A stretch of DNA of 11,634 bases from Ktedonobacteraceae bacterium (GCA_014896635.1 JADBKA010000143.1:1-11634); one strand, 5' to 3'; numbered from the stretch's first letter, positions 6,130 through 11,634 are shown. Notes: generated from the letters alone by a model not told the origin. Translations and numbers: made by a program.

Positions 6130-6176
6130 AGGTGTGCCTCCTTTCGGCTGACCTATTGAAGCTATCCGCCATAGTA

Positions 6177-6204
6177 CCCAGAGGACTGTTATCATTCCCC
6201 TGGG
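6177..6204 (-). other. Hairpin at the 5' end of the array transcript
   Basis: CCCAGAGG (6177-6184) and CCCCTGGG (6197-6204) form a seven-pair stem with one A/C mismatch and a 12-base loop. The predicted start of transcription is at about 6204, so this stem would begin at the first bases of the RNA. Such 5'-terminal stems often protect RNA from decay. Confidence 0.5.
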
Positions 6205-6210
6205 ATTGGT

Positions 6211-6239
6211 ATTGTAATACATGGCGCAAACAATGTCAA
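6211..6239 (-). promoter_or_regulatory. Strong promoter of the micro-ORF array
   Basis: On the minus strand a perfect TTGACA (6234-6239) and TACAAT (6211-6216) are spaced by exactly 17 bases. This is the closest match to consensus in the window. It points into the array, and no other gene lies between it and the bidirectional terminator at 5654-5685, giving a predicted RNA of about 530-550 bases. Confidence 0.85.
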
Positions 6240-6284
6240 GGCCGCCACCAGAAAAACCGCCGGTCCTTTTTTCGCACCAGGGGG

Positions 6285-6314
6285 TTGACGAAACGAAGTC
6301 TCAACCATTATGCT
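6285..6314 (+). promoter_or_regulatory. Possible promoter for the CxxC mini-protein gene
   Basis: TTGACG (6285-6290) and TATGCT (6309-6314) are spaced by 18 bases, back to back with the array promoter. The -10 is only a moderate match. It would give a leader of about 120 bases. Confidence 0.38.
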
Positions 6315-6439
6315 TAGAGACAAATCAGGGACGACAAAGTGCCTCGCCGATTGAGCCTGCCCGATAGATATCCTTCCTCACAGAAGCGGAAGATACTATT
6401 CCTGATGCCGGATGAGAAAAAAGGAGAAAATAACTTCTT

Positions 6440-6631
6440 ATGCTTCACTGGGAACGCTGCCTGTGTCCAGAGTGTACACTTGTATGGGAACGCAACCTGG
6501 ATGGCGCCTGGCGCTATATCGCGCTCGTGGCAGTGCCACTGCCTCAGGAGAGACCCTGCCCCCTGTGTGCAAGTAACCTCTCTCTACACTGGGAGAAACC
6601 GCTGCCCGCTCTCCCATTAACCGAAGAGTAG
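6440..6631 (+). CDS. Small CxxC...CxxC protein, likely zinc-binding
   Basis: A 63-residue protein of unknown function. It has CPEC (C9-C12) and CPLC (C40-C43), with 27 residues between the pairs, the layout of a small zinc ribbon. The second pair is followed by Trp-rich, Pro-rich polar sequence, and a further Cys is at residue 7. AAGGAG lies at 6421-6426, 13 bases before the ATG, which is too far to be a strong ribosome site; no better in-frame start is seen. An overlapping longer open stretch in another frame (6339-6620) has no comparable features. The spaced Cys pairs and the Trp content make this frame the likelier gene. Role could be a nucleic-acid- or protein-binding mini-protein. Confidence 0.5.
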   Translation: MLHWERCLCPECTLVWERNLDGAWRYIALVAVPLPQERPCPLCASNLSLHWEKPLPALPLTEE

Positions 6632-6678
6632 CGCGAGAGAGGGTTGCTGACTTCCTTTTTTCGACACGTCATTAGAAA

Positions 6679-6704
6679 GCTCTGCGGCGCCTCTGCCACA
6701 GAGC
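6679..6704 (-). terminator. Hairpin after the formaldehyde-dehydrogenase-like gene
   Basis: As minus-strand RNA, GCUCUGUGG pairs with CCGCAGAGC (nine pairs, one G-U) around an eight-base loop. The short U-run UUUCUAAU follows. On the plus strand the same position is a C/A mismatch, so the structure fits the minus-strand gene better. Confidence 0.4.
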
Positions 6705-6747
6705 CTCCTCTGTTTTGCGCTTTTCACTGCTTTTTTAGAGCAGCGAT

Positions 6748-7881
6748 TCAGGGTTTCAAGATGACTTTGGTGTACCCTTCAACACGCTTGTCGAACTTCT
6801 CGTACGCCATAGGCGCGTCGTTGAGCGGCACCTGGTTGGAGACGATGAAGCTTGGTTTCGCTCTGCCGGCAATGATCAGATCACGCAGGTAACGGTTATA
6901 GCGTTTCACATTGCATTGCCCGGTCCCCAATCGCAACCCTTTCTCGAACAGCTTGCCGAAGGAGATGAGCAACTGACCTTTCTTAGCGTGCGGGTCCACT
7001 CCACCAGGATCGCTTGGCACATAGAGACCGGGTATTCCCAGCATGCCGGTTGGATTCACAATCTGAATCAACGCTTCAAGCACGGCTGAAGGCTGCTCCG
7101 CGTCTTTGCCAGGCTCAATGGCCTGATAACCGACCGCATCAATCCCTTTATCAACTCCGTCACCATGACGCATCTGGCGAATCTGCTCCACCGGATCACC
7201 CTTGCTGAAATCAATAGGGATAGCCCCGATATCCTTGATTTTTTGCAGGCGCTCAGGCACACGATCTACCACATACACCTCAGCCGCACCACGAATAAGC
7301 GCGCTGTACGCCGCCATCGCACCCACCGGCCCGGCGCCAAAAACAACCACCGATTCGCCGGGTGAGACCTGTGCTAGCTCGGTTCCATGATAGCCAGTAG
7401 GAAAGATATCGGCCAGCAAGGCGAAATCCTCTTCATGCTCCGTCCCCTGTGGCAGCTTGAGCGCATTGAAATCGGCATAGGGGACACGCAGATACTCAGC
7501 CTGCCCACCCGGATATGGTCCCATTGCCACATAGCCATACGCCCCACCAGCAAAGCCCGGATTGACCGTCAGGCAGAATCCCGTAAAGCCACGCTCACAG
7601 TTCTTACAGAACCCACAGGCTGCGTTGAACGGCATCACCACACGATCGCCTTTATGTAGCGTCGTGACACCAGAGCCAACTTCTTCAACGATGCCCATGT
7701 TCTCATGTCCAAACACAATGCCCGGCTGTGCTGCCGTCCGACCTTCATACATATGCAGATCGGAACCACAAATAGCTGAAGACGTAATACGCACGATCAC
7801 ATCATTGGGATGCTGGATCTTGGGATCAGCAACCTGCTCTACAGCGACCTTGAACGGTCCTTTGTAAACAACGGCTCGCAT
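6748..7881 (-). CDS. Zinc-dependent dehydrogenase, glutathione-independent formaldehyde dehydrogenase type
   Basis: A 377-residue medium-chain zinc dehydrogenase. Numbered from the ATG at 7881, the catalytic zinc ligands are C38, H59 (in GHENMG) and probably D158, as in the Pseudomonas formaldehyde dehydrogenase. The structural zinc site is C89, C92, C95 and C103. The Rossmann loop GAGPVG (182-187) and the acidic D206 in VVDR favour NAD. The long loop around NPGFAGGAYGYVAMGPYPGGQAEY is typical of this subfamily, which oxidises formaldehyde or dismutates aldehydes. AAGGAG lies seven bases before the ATG at 7881; the GTG two codons earlier is only one base from it, so I choose the ATG. The gene is alone and converges with the CxxC gene. 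The class is secure, formaldehyde as substrate likely but unproven. Confidence 0.92.
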   Translation of the reverse strand: MRAVVYKGPFKVAVEQVADPKIQHPNDVIVRITSSAICGSDLHMYEGRTAAQPGIVFGHENMGIVEEVGSGVTTLHKGDRVVMPFNAACGFCKNCERGFTGFCLTVNPGFAGGAYGYVAMGPYPGGQAEYLRVPYADFNALKLPQGTEHEEDFALLADIFPTGYHGTELAQVSPGESVVVFGAGPVGAMAAYSALIRGAAEVYVVDRVPERLQKIKDIGAIPIDFSKGDPVEQIRQMRHGDGVDKGIDAVGYQAIEPGKDAEQPSAVLEALIQIVNPTGMLGIPGLYVPSDPGGVDPHAKKGQLLISFGKLFEKGLRLGTGQCNVKRYNRYLRDLIIAGRAKPSFIVSNQVPLNDAPMAYEKFDKRVEGYTKVILKP

Positions 7882-7887
7882 ACTCAC

Positions 7888-8117
7888 GCTCCTTTGCTCT
7901 TGCTGTTCAATTCAGAATAAACTCTGCGAGTCACGCTCTTCCTCCCGTATACAAGGAACTCTATAACATATTTCTTCGACAGAATCTATGATTTTCAATA
8001 GAGATTATACCTATTTTTCCTTGCGCGAAATACTCAATAGCAAAACTGAACCAATCAATTCTAGATATAGAAGAATGTAGAGCTTTTCAGGGACTGACCC
8101 CTTTCTGCTGGATGAGC
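7888..8117. other. Divergent intergenic region with candidate promoters
   Basis: Next to the dehydrogenase are AT-rich segments. On the minus strand a perfect TATAAT lies at 8004-8009, with no convincing -35 at 16-18 bases; it would give a leader of about 115 bases. At 8088-8107 is a short interrupted inverted repeat around AGGGACTGACCCCT. No open reading frame in it looks real. Confidence 0.35.
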
Positions 8118-8146
8118 TTGACATCTCTTATCAGAACCAGTAGTCT
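8118..8146 (+). promoter_or_regulatory. Possible promoter of the S-x-x repeat gene
   Basis: A perfect TTGACA (8118-8123) is followed after 17 bases by TAGTCT (8141-8146), a poor -10. A weak -10 with a perfect -35 suggests a promoter that needs an activator. Confidence 0.4.
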
Positions 8147-8257
8147 GGATGAGAAAGGAAGCACGTACCGCCTCCTCTAGCTGATTTCCAGGCGAAGGAG
8201 CATACGCGAGATAAGCCTGCCTCGCCCATGCGAGTTAAATATTATGAGGAGAAAGAG

Positions 8258-8581
8258 ATGGACCGTCTTTCACAGTTTTTTCGCTATGGCATGCAAAAGC
8301 GACACCCCAAAACCGTTGAAGACAGCAAGAAACGCTGGAGCATCCCCTCGTTTCTCAGCATCAATAGTATTGGCAGCTTTTTGAGCATCTGGAGCCTTTT
8401 GAGCGCTGGCAGTATCCTGAGCATCGGCAGCGCAGGCAGTATCCTCAGTATCGGTAGCACCGGAAGTATTCTCAGTATCGGGAGTGTAGGTAGTATTTTG
8501 AGCATCGGCAGCGCAGGAGCAATCCTCGGTATTGGCCGGATGCGCGTGTTCACCCTCAAAGCTCCCCAGAAAGAGCAGTGA
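8258..8581 (+). CDS. Ser-x-x triplet repeat protein
   Basis: A 107-residue protein. Residues 1-27 are basic and polar (MDRLSQFFRYGMQKRH..., ending KKRW). From residue 28 to 85, serine occupies every third position without exception, twenty in a row, followed by A88 and G91. From residue 52 the triplets form a nine-residue unit SILSIGS-A/T/V-G, four times plus a partial copy. The tail (94-107) is basic. A strict three-residue period of Ser with Ile/Leu and Gly suggests a beta-solenoid or other stacked fold, not a transmembrane helix. I have a general impression of similar repeat proteins with a leading RW-x-x-PS motif in Actinobacteria; none has a function I can name. AGGAG six bases before this ATG (8247-8251) decides the start over an ATG at 8228. 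No signal peptide is seen. Confidence 0.8.
   Translation: MDRLSQFFRYGMQKRHPKTVEDSKKRWSIPSFLSINSIGSFLSIWSLLSAGSILSIGSAGSILSIGSTGSILSIGSVGSILSIGSAGAILGIGRMRVFTLKAPQKEQ
8339..8536 (+). repeat. 27-bp tandem coding repeat (SILSIGSxG)
   Basis: The repeat portion of the S-x-x gene is visible in the DNA as imperfect 27-base units, clearest from 8411 to 8518 (such as AGTATCCTGAGCATCGGCAG). Copies differ at many third codon positions (AGC/AGT, ATC/ATT, GGC/GGT/GGG), so the array is old and kept by selection on the protein, not a fresh slippage product. Confidence 0.8.
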
Positions 8582-8587
8582 GTGAGC

Positions 8588-8628
8588 AGACCAGTCGGCT
8601 ATTGCTGGCTCTCCGACCGCGCAGGTCT
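8588..8628 (+). terminator. Two-part hairpin after the S-x-x gene
   Basis: AGACC (8588-8592) can pair with GGTCT (8624-8628), and GTCGG (8594-8598) with CCGAC (8613-8617). It begins seven bases after the stop codon. It has an internal loop and no T-run, so it is a weak terminator candidate. Confidence 0.3.
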
Positions 8629-8653
8629 CCGGTGCCATCCATCTGAACACTCA

Positions 8654-8683
8654 TTGTCGTCCGTCATCATGCAAGCATATAAT
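8654..8683 (+). promoter_or_regulatory. Promoter candidate for the five-helix membrane protein gene
   Basis: TTGTCG (8654-8659) and a perfect TATAAT (8678-8683) are spaced by 18 bases. The predicted start is near 8690, about 110 bases before the gene. Confidence 0.45.
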
Positions 8684-8800
8684 AATTAACAACAAGAAGT
8701 AGAGTGATTTTACAGATCCAGGCCGGTAGATTTTCCCGGAGGCGCTGAGCTTGACCGAGCTGTTATCTATGCCGCTAGATTTCTTGCCGCTTGATATCCT

Positions 8801-9832
8801 GTGTTTCTGCTGATGATATCGCTCTTTCTCTCATTCGCCACCATGAGCTTCGCCTGGTACAGGATGCCAGCAAACAGGACGCCTGTGGTTCTTACCGCTC
8901 TGGTGCTGGTTGTCGCTACTGGCACATCGCTAGCTGCGTTCCCATATTCCCCCGCGTATCTTGTCGTCGGCTGTATGCTCTTCGTACTGGGAATAACCAT
9001 TGCCGCTCAAGATGCTGCCGATCAGGGAGAAGCTCTGCTCCCTGATCTCTTTCGCTCGTTTGACTATGCCTTGCTCACCGCTTTTCTCTTTGGTGGGCAG
9101 ATGGCATTGATCATGTTCTTAGGAACAGGTGTGACATTTCCTGCTCTGGCGCTCTTATTGAGCACACTCGCAACGGCCATCACTATCCAGGTATTCGCGC
9201 GCACTTTTGTGAAGCTGCTCGATACCATTGCTTTCGCCACTTTTCCCTGGCTCAGGAAAACGCGAGACGATTTGCACACTGTGATTGATGTGTTGCCACG
9301 ACTCCAGCAGGAAATAGACCCGGATGTGATGGATGAGGCAGAATTTACGCGGCTCACCCGGCGCGCGCTTTCACACCTGGGTGATCTCCCACGCCTGGCA
9401 AGCAGCCCGCTCACTCGTCTTGCACTTATTAAAATCCGCTTGCACGCGCGAGGCATCAAAGACGAAGATGTTCTGGAGAGTGCTGCCGAACTGAAAACGG
9501 TGCTGACCGAGAGCATCTGTCGTCTCAAACCACGTGGCAAGGGAGCATTTGGCACCTCTGATGAATGGCGCTACTACAATGCACTCTATTTCCCCTATGT
9601 GATCGGTCTGAAACCGTATAGCCGTCGCTCTCGCTCTTCTCACTCTGACCCGGTGGTGAACGAAGCCCTCAACTGGTTTCGCATCCATGTTCCCGAACGG
9701 ACATTGCACAACTGGCAAAATACGGCGGCCAGGCTCGTCTCTCAGGATCTGCGTAGCCAGAACGCTGCTTCTCTCTCTCCAAAACAGCCCCCAAAAGTCA
9801 AAACTGGCAGTGTCTGGCAGGATTTTTCGTAG
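8801..9832 (+). CDS. Five-helix membrane protein with long cytoplasmic tail, unknown function
   Basis: A 343-residue protein I do not recognise. The first 132 residues hold about five hydrophobic segments (roughly 2-19, 28-46, 51-69, 89-108, 112-132). They are followed by a soluble, mostly helical region of about 200 residues, rich in Arg, Leu and Asp, that contains a conserved-looking aromatic stretch EWRYYNALYFPYVIGLKPYS (256-275). Positive charges after helix 5 (FARTFVK, WLRKTR) suggest the tail is cytoplasmic. The start is a GTG at 8801; an in-frame TGA at 8792-8794 prevents anything further upstream, and an ATG at 8813 is the alternative. Neither has a ribosome site, which is unusual in this window. 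The tail could be a sensor or partner-binding domain; nothing visible gives a catalytic role. Confidence 0.75.
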   Translation: MFLLMISLFLSFATMSFAWYRMPANRTPVVLTALVLVVATGTSLAAFPYSPAYLVVGCMLFVLGITIAAQDAADQGEALLPDLFRSFDYALLTAFLFGGQMALIMFLGTGVTFPALALLLSTLATAITIQVFARTFVKLLDTIAFATFPWLRKTRDDLHTVIDVLPRLQQEIDPDVMDEAEFTRLTRRALSHLGDLPRLASSPLTRLALIKIRLHARGIKDEDVLESAAELKTVLTESICRLKPRGKGAFGTSDEWRYYNALYFPYVIGLKPYSRRSRSSHSDPVVNEALNWFRIHVPERTLHNWQNTAARLVSQDLRSQNAASLSPKQPPKVKTGSVWQDFS

Positions 9833-9865
9833 GCATGGCACCTGTTTGGCCTCTATGATGCAAGT

Positions 9866-9901
9866 AGCCTGACGATACAGGCTGTAGCCGGAAAACTCCG
9901 G
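9866..9901 (+). other. Two small adjacent hairpins
   Basis: AGCCTG/CAGGCT (9866-9871 and 9878-9883, six-base loop) and CCGGA/TCCGG (9888-9892 and 9897-9901, AAAC loop) stand in tandem, 34 bases after the membrane-protein stop. No T-run follows. They may stabilise the 3' end of that mRNA. Confidence 0.35.
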
Positions 9902-9952
9902 TAGTTCAGGTAGTTTATAACAGCTACAAGAGTCAAGGAAAGGTACTTGCAA

Positions 9953-10468
9953 ATGAACGTGATTTCTTTGCTCCGCGAGCAGATTCAACAGGCTCATGCA
10001 TTCCTGGAAGCAACTATGTAGAATGTCACCGCCGAACAGGCGCACTGGACTCCTCCGGGAACGGCAAATCCTTTAGCAGCTACCTACGTCCATGCTATTG
10101 CCAGTGAAGATGCTGCCATTAACATGATTCTCAAAGGTGGTGCTCCTCTCTTCGCCTCTGAGTGGGCTGAGAAGACGGGAGTGAGCGAGATTCAGCCTCT
10201 GGCAACGGCTGAGTGGGCGCGCCGCGTCCGCGTTGATTTGCCGAGAGTGCGTCAGTACGCGCGGGCTGTCCACGCGGCCACTGACGGCTACCTCGCCGGG
10301 CTTGCTGAGGAAGATCTGGCGCGTGTCATCGACCTGTCTCAATTTGGTCTGGGACAACAGACGGTCGGCTCGATTCTCAACCGGCTGGTGCTTGGGCATA
10401 TTGACAACATGTGTGGCGAGATCTCCTGCCTCAAAGGTCTCCAGGGAGGACGTGGCTACCCGATCTAA
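9953..10468 (+). pseudogene. DinB-fold protein gene interrupted by an in-frame TAG
   Basis: Read from the ATG at 9953, the frame is 172 codons long and would give about 171 residues, normal for DinB/YfiT-like four-helix metal-binding proteins. Codon 23 is TAG (10019-10021), between LEATM and NVTAEQAHW, which belong to one continuous helix. The rest is intact: TYVHAIASED with H47 on helix 2, and GHIDNMCGEISCLKGLQGG near the C-terminus with H149. The third metal ligand expected four residues later is M153, where relatives I recall have His. Roles in the superfamily include thiol transfer and other DNA-damage- or thiol-linked reactions; the substrate is unknown. AAAGG lies nine bases before the ATG. 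After the TAG the first ATG is at 10124, too late to rescue the fold. The cause is a nonsense mutation, sequence error or stop-codon suppression; one C-to-T change from CAG would suffice. Confidence 0.8.
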
Positions 10469-10594
10469 CATCATTCTCCCTTGAGAAGAGCGGCCCGGCT
10501 CATCTTACAGATCGATGTCCGGACTGCCCGGTGGTTCATTGTGTCGTTTGAGAACAGGGAAGCATATTCAAAAGAGAAAGCGAAGGCTTATTCG

Positions 10595-11026
10595 ATGTCA
10601 ACACGAGCAACATCTCATATAACGAGTTCCTTTTCGGCTTCAGCCCTGCTGCTCCACCGTAGTCTCCAGCTAGATGCTTTGACGTCGCTTGTTGGAGCAG
10701 CAGGTTTTCTGGCTGTTGGTCTCAGTCCGCTTGCGCAGATCATGGGTTTCACTGAGCCGGCTCTTCCTCTGATTGTAGGTGTGGTCCTGCTGGCCTATGT
10801 GGGCTGGCTGTTCTGGTTAACACGCAGGCCGGATGCGCAGCCTCGCCAGGCCCTGCTAGTTATTGCTATCAATGATTGCTGGGTAGTAGGATGGCTGGCT
10901 GTGCTGATTTTCAACCTGCTGCCGCTTACCCTTTTAGGGAAGCTGTTTGTGGGTTTGATGGTAGTGATAGTCGCGCTTTTCGCTCTTGTAGAGTTCTACG
11001 CGATACGTAAAATGCGCACAGAGTGA
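10595..11026 (+). CDS. Small four-helix membrane protein, unknown function
   Basis: A 143-residue integral membrane protein with four hydrophobic segments (about 28-50, 57-76, 86-108, 112-134), short loops, and a basic WLTRRP loop after helix 2, suggesting a cytoplasmic N- and C-terminus. A polar patch, INDCWVVGW (92-100), begins helix 3. The layout resembles widespread uncharacterised small membrane proteins in which a polar N-x-x-W motif opens helix 3, but I know no function. The ATG at 10595 has GAAGG eight bases upstream. An upstream extension to a TTG at 10481 is open but adds only charged, non-conserved-looking sequence and has no ribosome site, so I exclude it. The neighbouring broken DinB gene may share its transcript. 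Confidence 0.75.
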   Translation: MSTRATSHITSSFSASALLLHRSLQLDALTSLVGAAGFLAVGLSPLAQIMGFTEPALPLIVGVVLLAYVGWLFWLTRRPDAQPRQALLVIAINDCWVVGWLAVLIFNLLPLTLLGKLFVGLMVVIVALFALVEFYAIRKMRTE

Positions 11027-11131
11027 TGCCCGGCTAACTACCGCTCTTTCGTAGGATTCCATCGCCTGGCCGCTCGCCTGGTTGACGCTCCGTCGTTTCA
11101 GGCGCTGTTGCCAGGCGGTGCTGTAAAACGG

Positions 11132-11509
11132 TCAACTCGCTGTCTCTCCCTGGCTGCTCATTGTCGTCTGCAATCGTGCGATTGTGCGATTGAGCCAGGC
11201 CCGCTCTGCCGCCAGCAGCGTTTTTATATGGTCATTGATCGCTCCTTGCAGGATGTCGCGCTCTTCGCTCTCTTGCTCCTGTGCCGGCATCTGCTCCATG
11301 ATCTCCTGCGAGCGTACCACCAGGTCGCGGCGCTCCTCCAGCACTGTCAGAGCCTCTCCAGGCGAGAGGAAATGCAGGAAAAAGAGGCCGAGATCCATCT
11401 CGCCTGGCTCTCGGCCAGAGTCATGCAGCGCCTTGCTGAACAATGTGAAGAAACGCTGCTGCTCGCTTCTCGTCATAGCCGGTAAACATAAACAGATGAT
11501 TTGCCACAT
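11132..11509 (-). CDS. PadR-like C-terminal domain lacking the DNA-binding half
   Basis: A 125-residue frame. From about residue 12, MTRSEQQRFFTLFSKAL, then EMDLGLFFLHFLSPGEAL and TVLEERRDLVV, and finally a long charged helix (about 75-120) containing AERAWLNRTIARL, it follows the layout of the effector/dimerisation part of PadR-family repressors: T-x-x-G-x-x-RF, LxFLHFLPPEEA, LEERR, then a final AWL helix. The preceding winged-helix DNA-binding region (about 75 residues) is not upstream in any frame; residues 1-11 (MWQIICLCLPA) do not fit the family. AAGGAG seven bases before the ATG could start it. It overlaps by 89 bases the 3' end of an out-of-phase frame entering from the right edge. It may be a truncated regulator, a dominant-negative partner or a pseudogene. 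Confidence 0.55.
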   Translation of the reverse strand: MWQIICLCLPAMTRSEQQRFFTLFSKALHDSGREPGEMDLGLFFLHFLSPGEALTVLEERRDLVVRSQEIMEQMPAQEQESEERDILQGAINDHIKTLLAAERAWLNRTIARLQTTMSSQGETAS

Positions 11510-11634
11510 AGACCTTCTCCTTGTCTTCTTTCCCGCCAGTGTAGTGCGAACGCATGACAAAAAGATGAACCGGGGGAGCGTATTCTGTCATCGGATTGTC
11601 ATAGTGATACTGATTGGGACCAGGCAGAGAGAAA
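11421..11634 (-). CDS. C-terminal part of an unknown protein, 5' end beyond the window
   Basis: A frame open from the right edge to a TGA at 11421-11423, about 70 residues. It reads protein-like, with segments SLPGPNQYHYDNPMTEYAPP, VHLFVMRSHYTGG and KEDKEKVYVANHLFMF. I do not recognise a family. Its last 20 or so codons run out of phase over the PadR-like frame, so the natural C-terminus may have been replaced by readthrough into PadR debris. Alternatively the two genes overlap by design. An internal ATG at about 11589 gives a shorter product. Confidence is limited because most of the gene is not visible. Confidence 0.45.
   Translation of the reverse strand, partial: FSLPGPNQYHYDNPMTEYAPPVHLFVMRSHYTGGKEDKEKVYVANHLFMFTGYDEKRAAAFLHIVQQGAA

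Larger units (their letters stand above)
5789..6164 (-). repeat. Three tandem ~135-bp micro-ORF cassettes
   Basis: The same module occurs three times head to tail on the minus strand, with the box CAGCCGAAAGGAGGC identical at 5866-5880, 6003-6017 and 6136-6150 (steps of 137 and 133 bases). In transcript order each unit has: a 5' arm that can pair across the box; the box with a strong Shine-Dalgarno (AAAGGAGG); a micro-ORF of 15-20 codons; and a GCCCG/CGGGC hairpin whose loop holds the TAG or TAA stop (5789-5804, 5925-5940, 6062-6077). Unit cores are roughly 5789-5893, 5925-6030 and 6062-6164; the 30-base linkers between them are not conserved. The coding and stem parts are conserved and the linkers are not, which suggests selection on both peptide and RNA structure. 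Confidence 0.9.

Noticed and set aside
5789..6164. CRISPR-like repeat array
   Set aside because: Units are ~135 bp with coding content and variable length, and there are no short uniform repeats or unique spacers.
5999..6229. 76-residue minus-strand frame through the array
   Set aside because: Its ATG lies inside the array promoter and it reads across the conserved hairpins out of phase with the micro-ORFs, which have strong ribosome sites and codon-level conservation.
8270..8650. 126-residue minus-strand frame rich in Thr, Asp and Ala
   Set aside because: It is the mirror of the S-x-x coding repeat; the period comes from the plus-strand gene, which has the ribosome site and clear start.
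10481..10594. N-terminal extension of the four-helix membrane protein to a TTG start
   Set aside because: No ribosome site, and the added sequence is charged and unlike the compact membrane protein; the ATG at 10595 has GAAGG at good spacing.
11108..11485. 125-residue plus-strand frame at the right end
   Set aside because: It lies opposite the PadR-like frame, is Cys/Arg/Leu rich without motif, and has no ribosome site.

Overview
The window reads as free-living bacterial chromosome of moderate GC. It has short intergenic regions, AAGGAG-type ribosome binding sites and sigma-A-like promoters (TTGACA/TACAAT spaced by 17). The gene mix is a TPP-riboswitch thiamine operon, PadR- and MerR/GyrI-type regulators, a DinB-fold protein, a Ser-x-x repeat protein like ones I associate with Actinobacteria, and several unassigned membrane proteins. 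It suggests a soil-type Gram-positive-like lineage. My best guess is Chloroflexota, class Ktedonobacteria, but this is inference from style and no marker gene proves it. I see no rRNA, tRNA, CRISPR array or complete insertion sequence.

Left part (1-4137). On the minus strand, a promoter and TPP riboswitch precede thiG, followed 16 bases later by thiE, which runs off the left edge. Upstream of that unit is a minus-strand gene for a large PlsC-like acyltransferase. It is divergent from a plus-strand csaA-like tRNA-binding/chaperone gene. That gene converges, across a 13-bp perfect hairpin, on an aldo/keto reductase gene.

Middle (4138-6240). A plus-strand MerR-family regulator with a GyrI-like ligand domain is preceded by a textbook MerR-type promoter: 19-bp spacer, a dyad inside the spacer, and a second perfect 16-bp palindrome at the predicted start of transcription. 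A long hairpin and a startless fragment of a second GyrI-like protein follow it. Next comes the most unusual element. Three tandem cassettes of about 135 bp on the minus strand are read from one strong promoter and end in a bidirectional terminator. Each cassette has an identical 15-nt Shine-Dalgarno box inside a foldable stem, a micro-ORF for a 15-20-residue peptide (consensus near MKIPVRLLGMVFQID-ECP), and a GCCCG/CGGGC hairpin at the stop codon. Differences among copies fall mostly at synonymous or conservative positions, which suggests the peptides are selected. I know of no described family that matches.

Right part (6241-11634). A small CxxC...CxxC protein gene (+) converges on a zinc-dependent, formaldehyde-dehydrogenase-like gene (-). 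Then come plus-strand genes for a protein with twenty consecutive S-x-x triplets, a five-helix membrane protein of unknown role, a DinB-fold gene interrupted by an in-frame TAG, and a four-helix membrane protein. At the right edge, two minus-strand reading frames overlap: a PadR C-terminal-like domain lacking its DNA-binding half, and an edge-truncated unknown protein. This looks like a rearranged locus.
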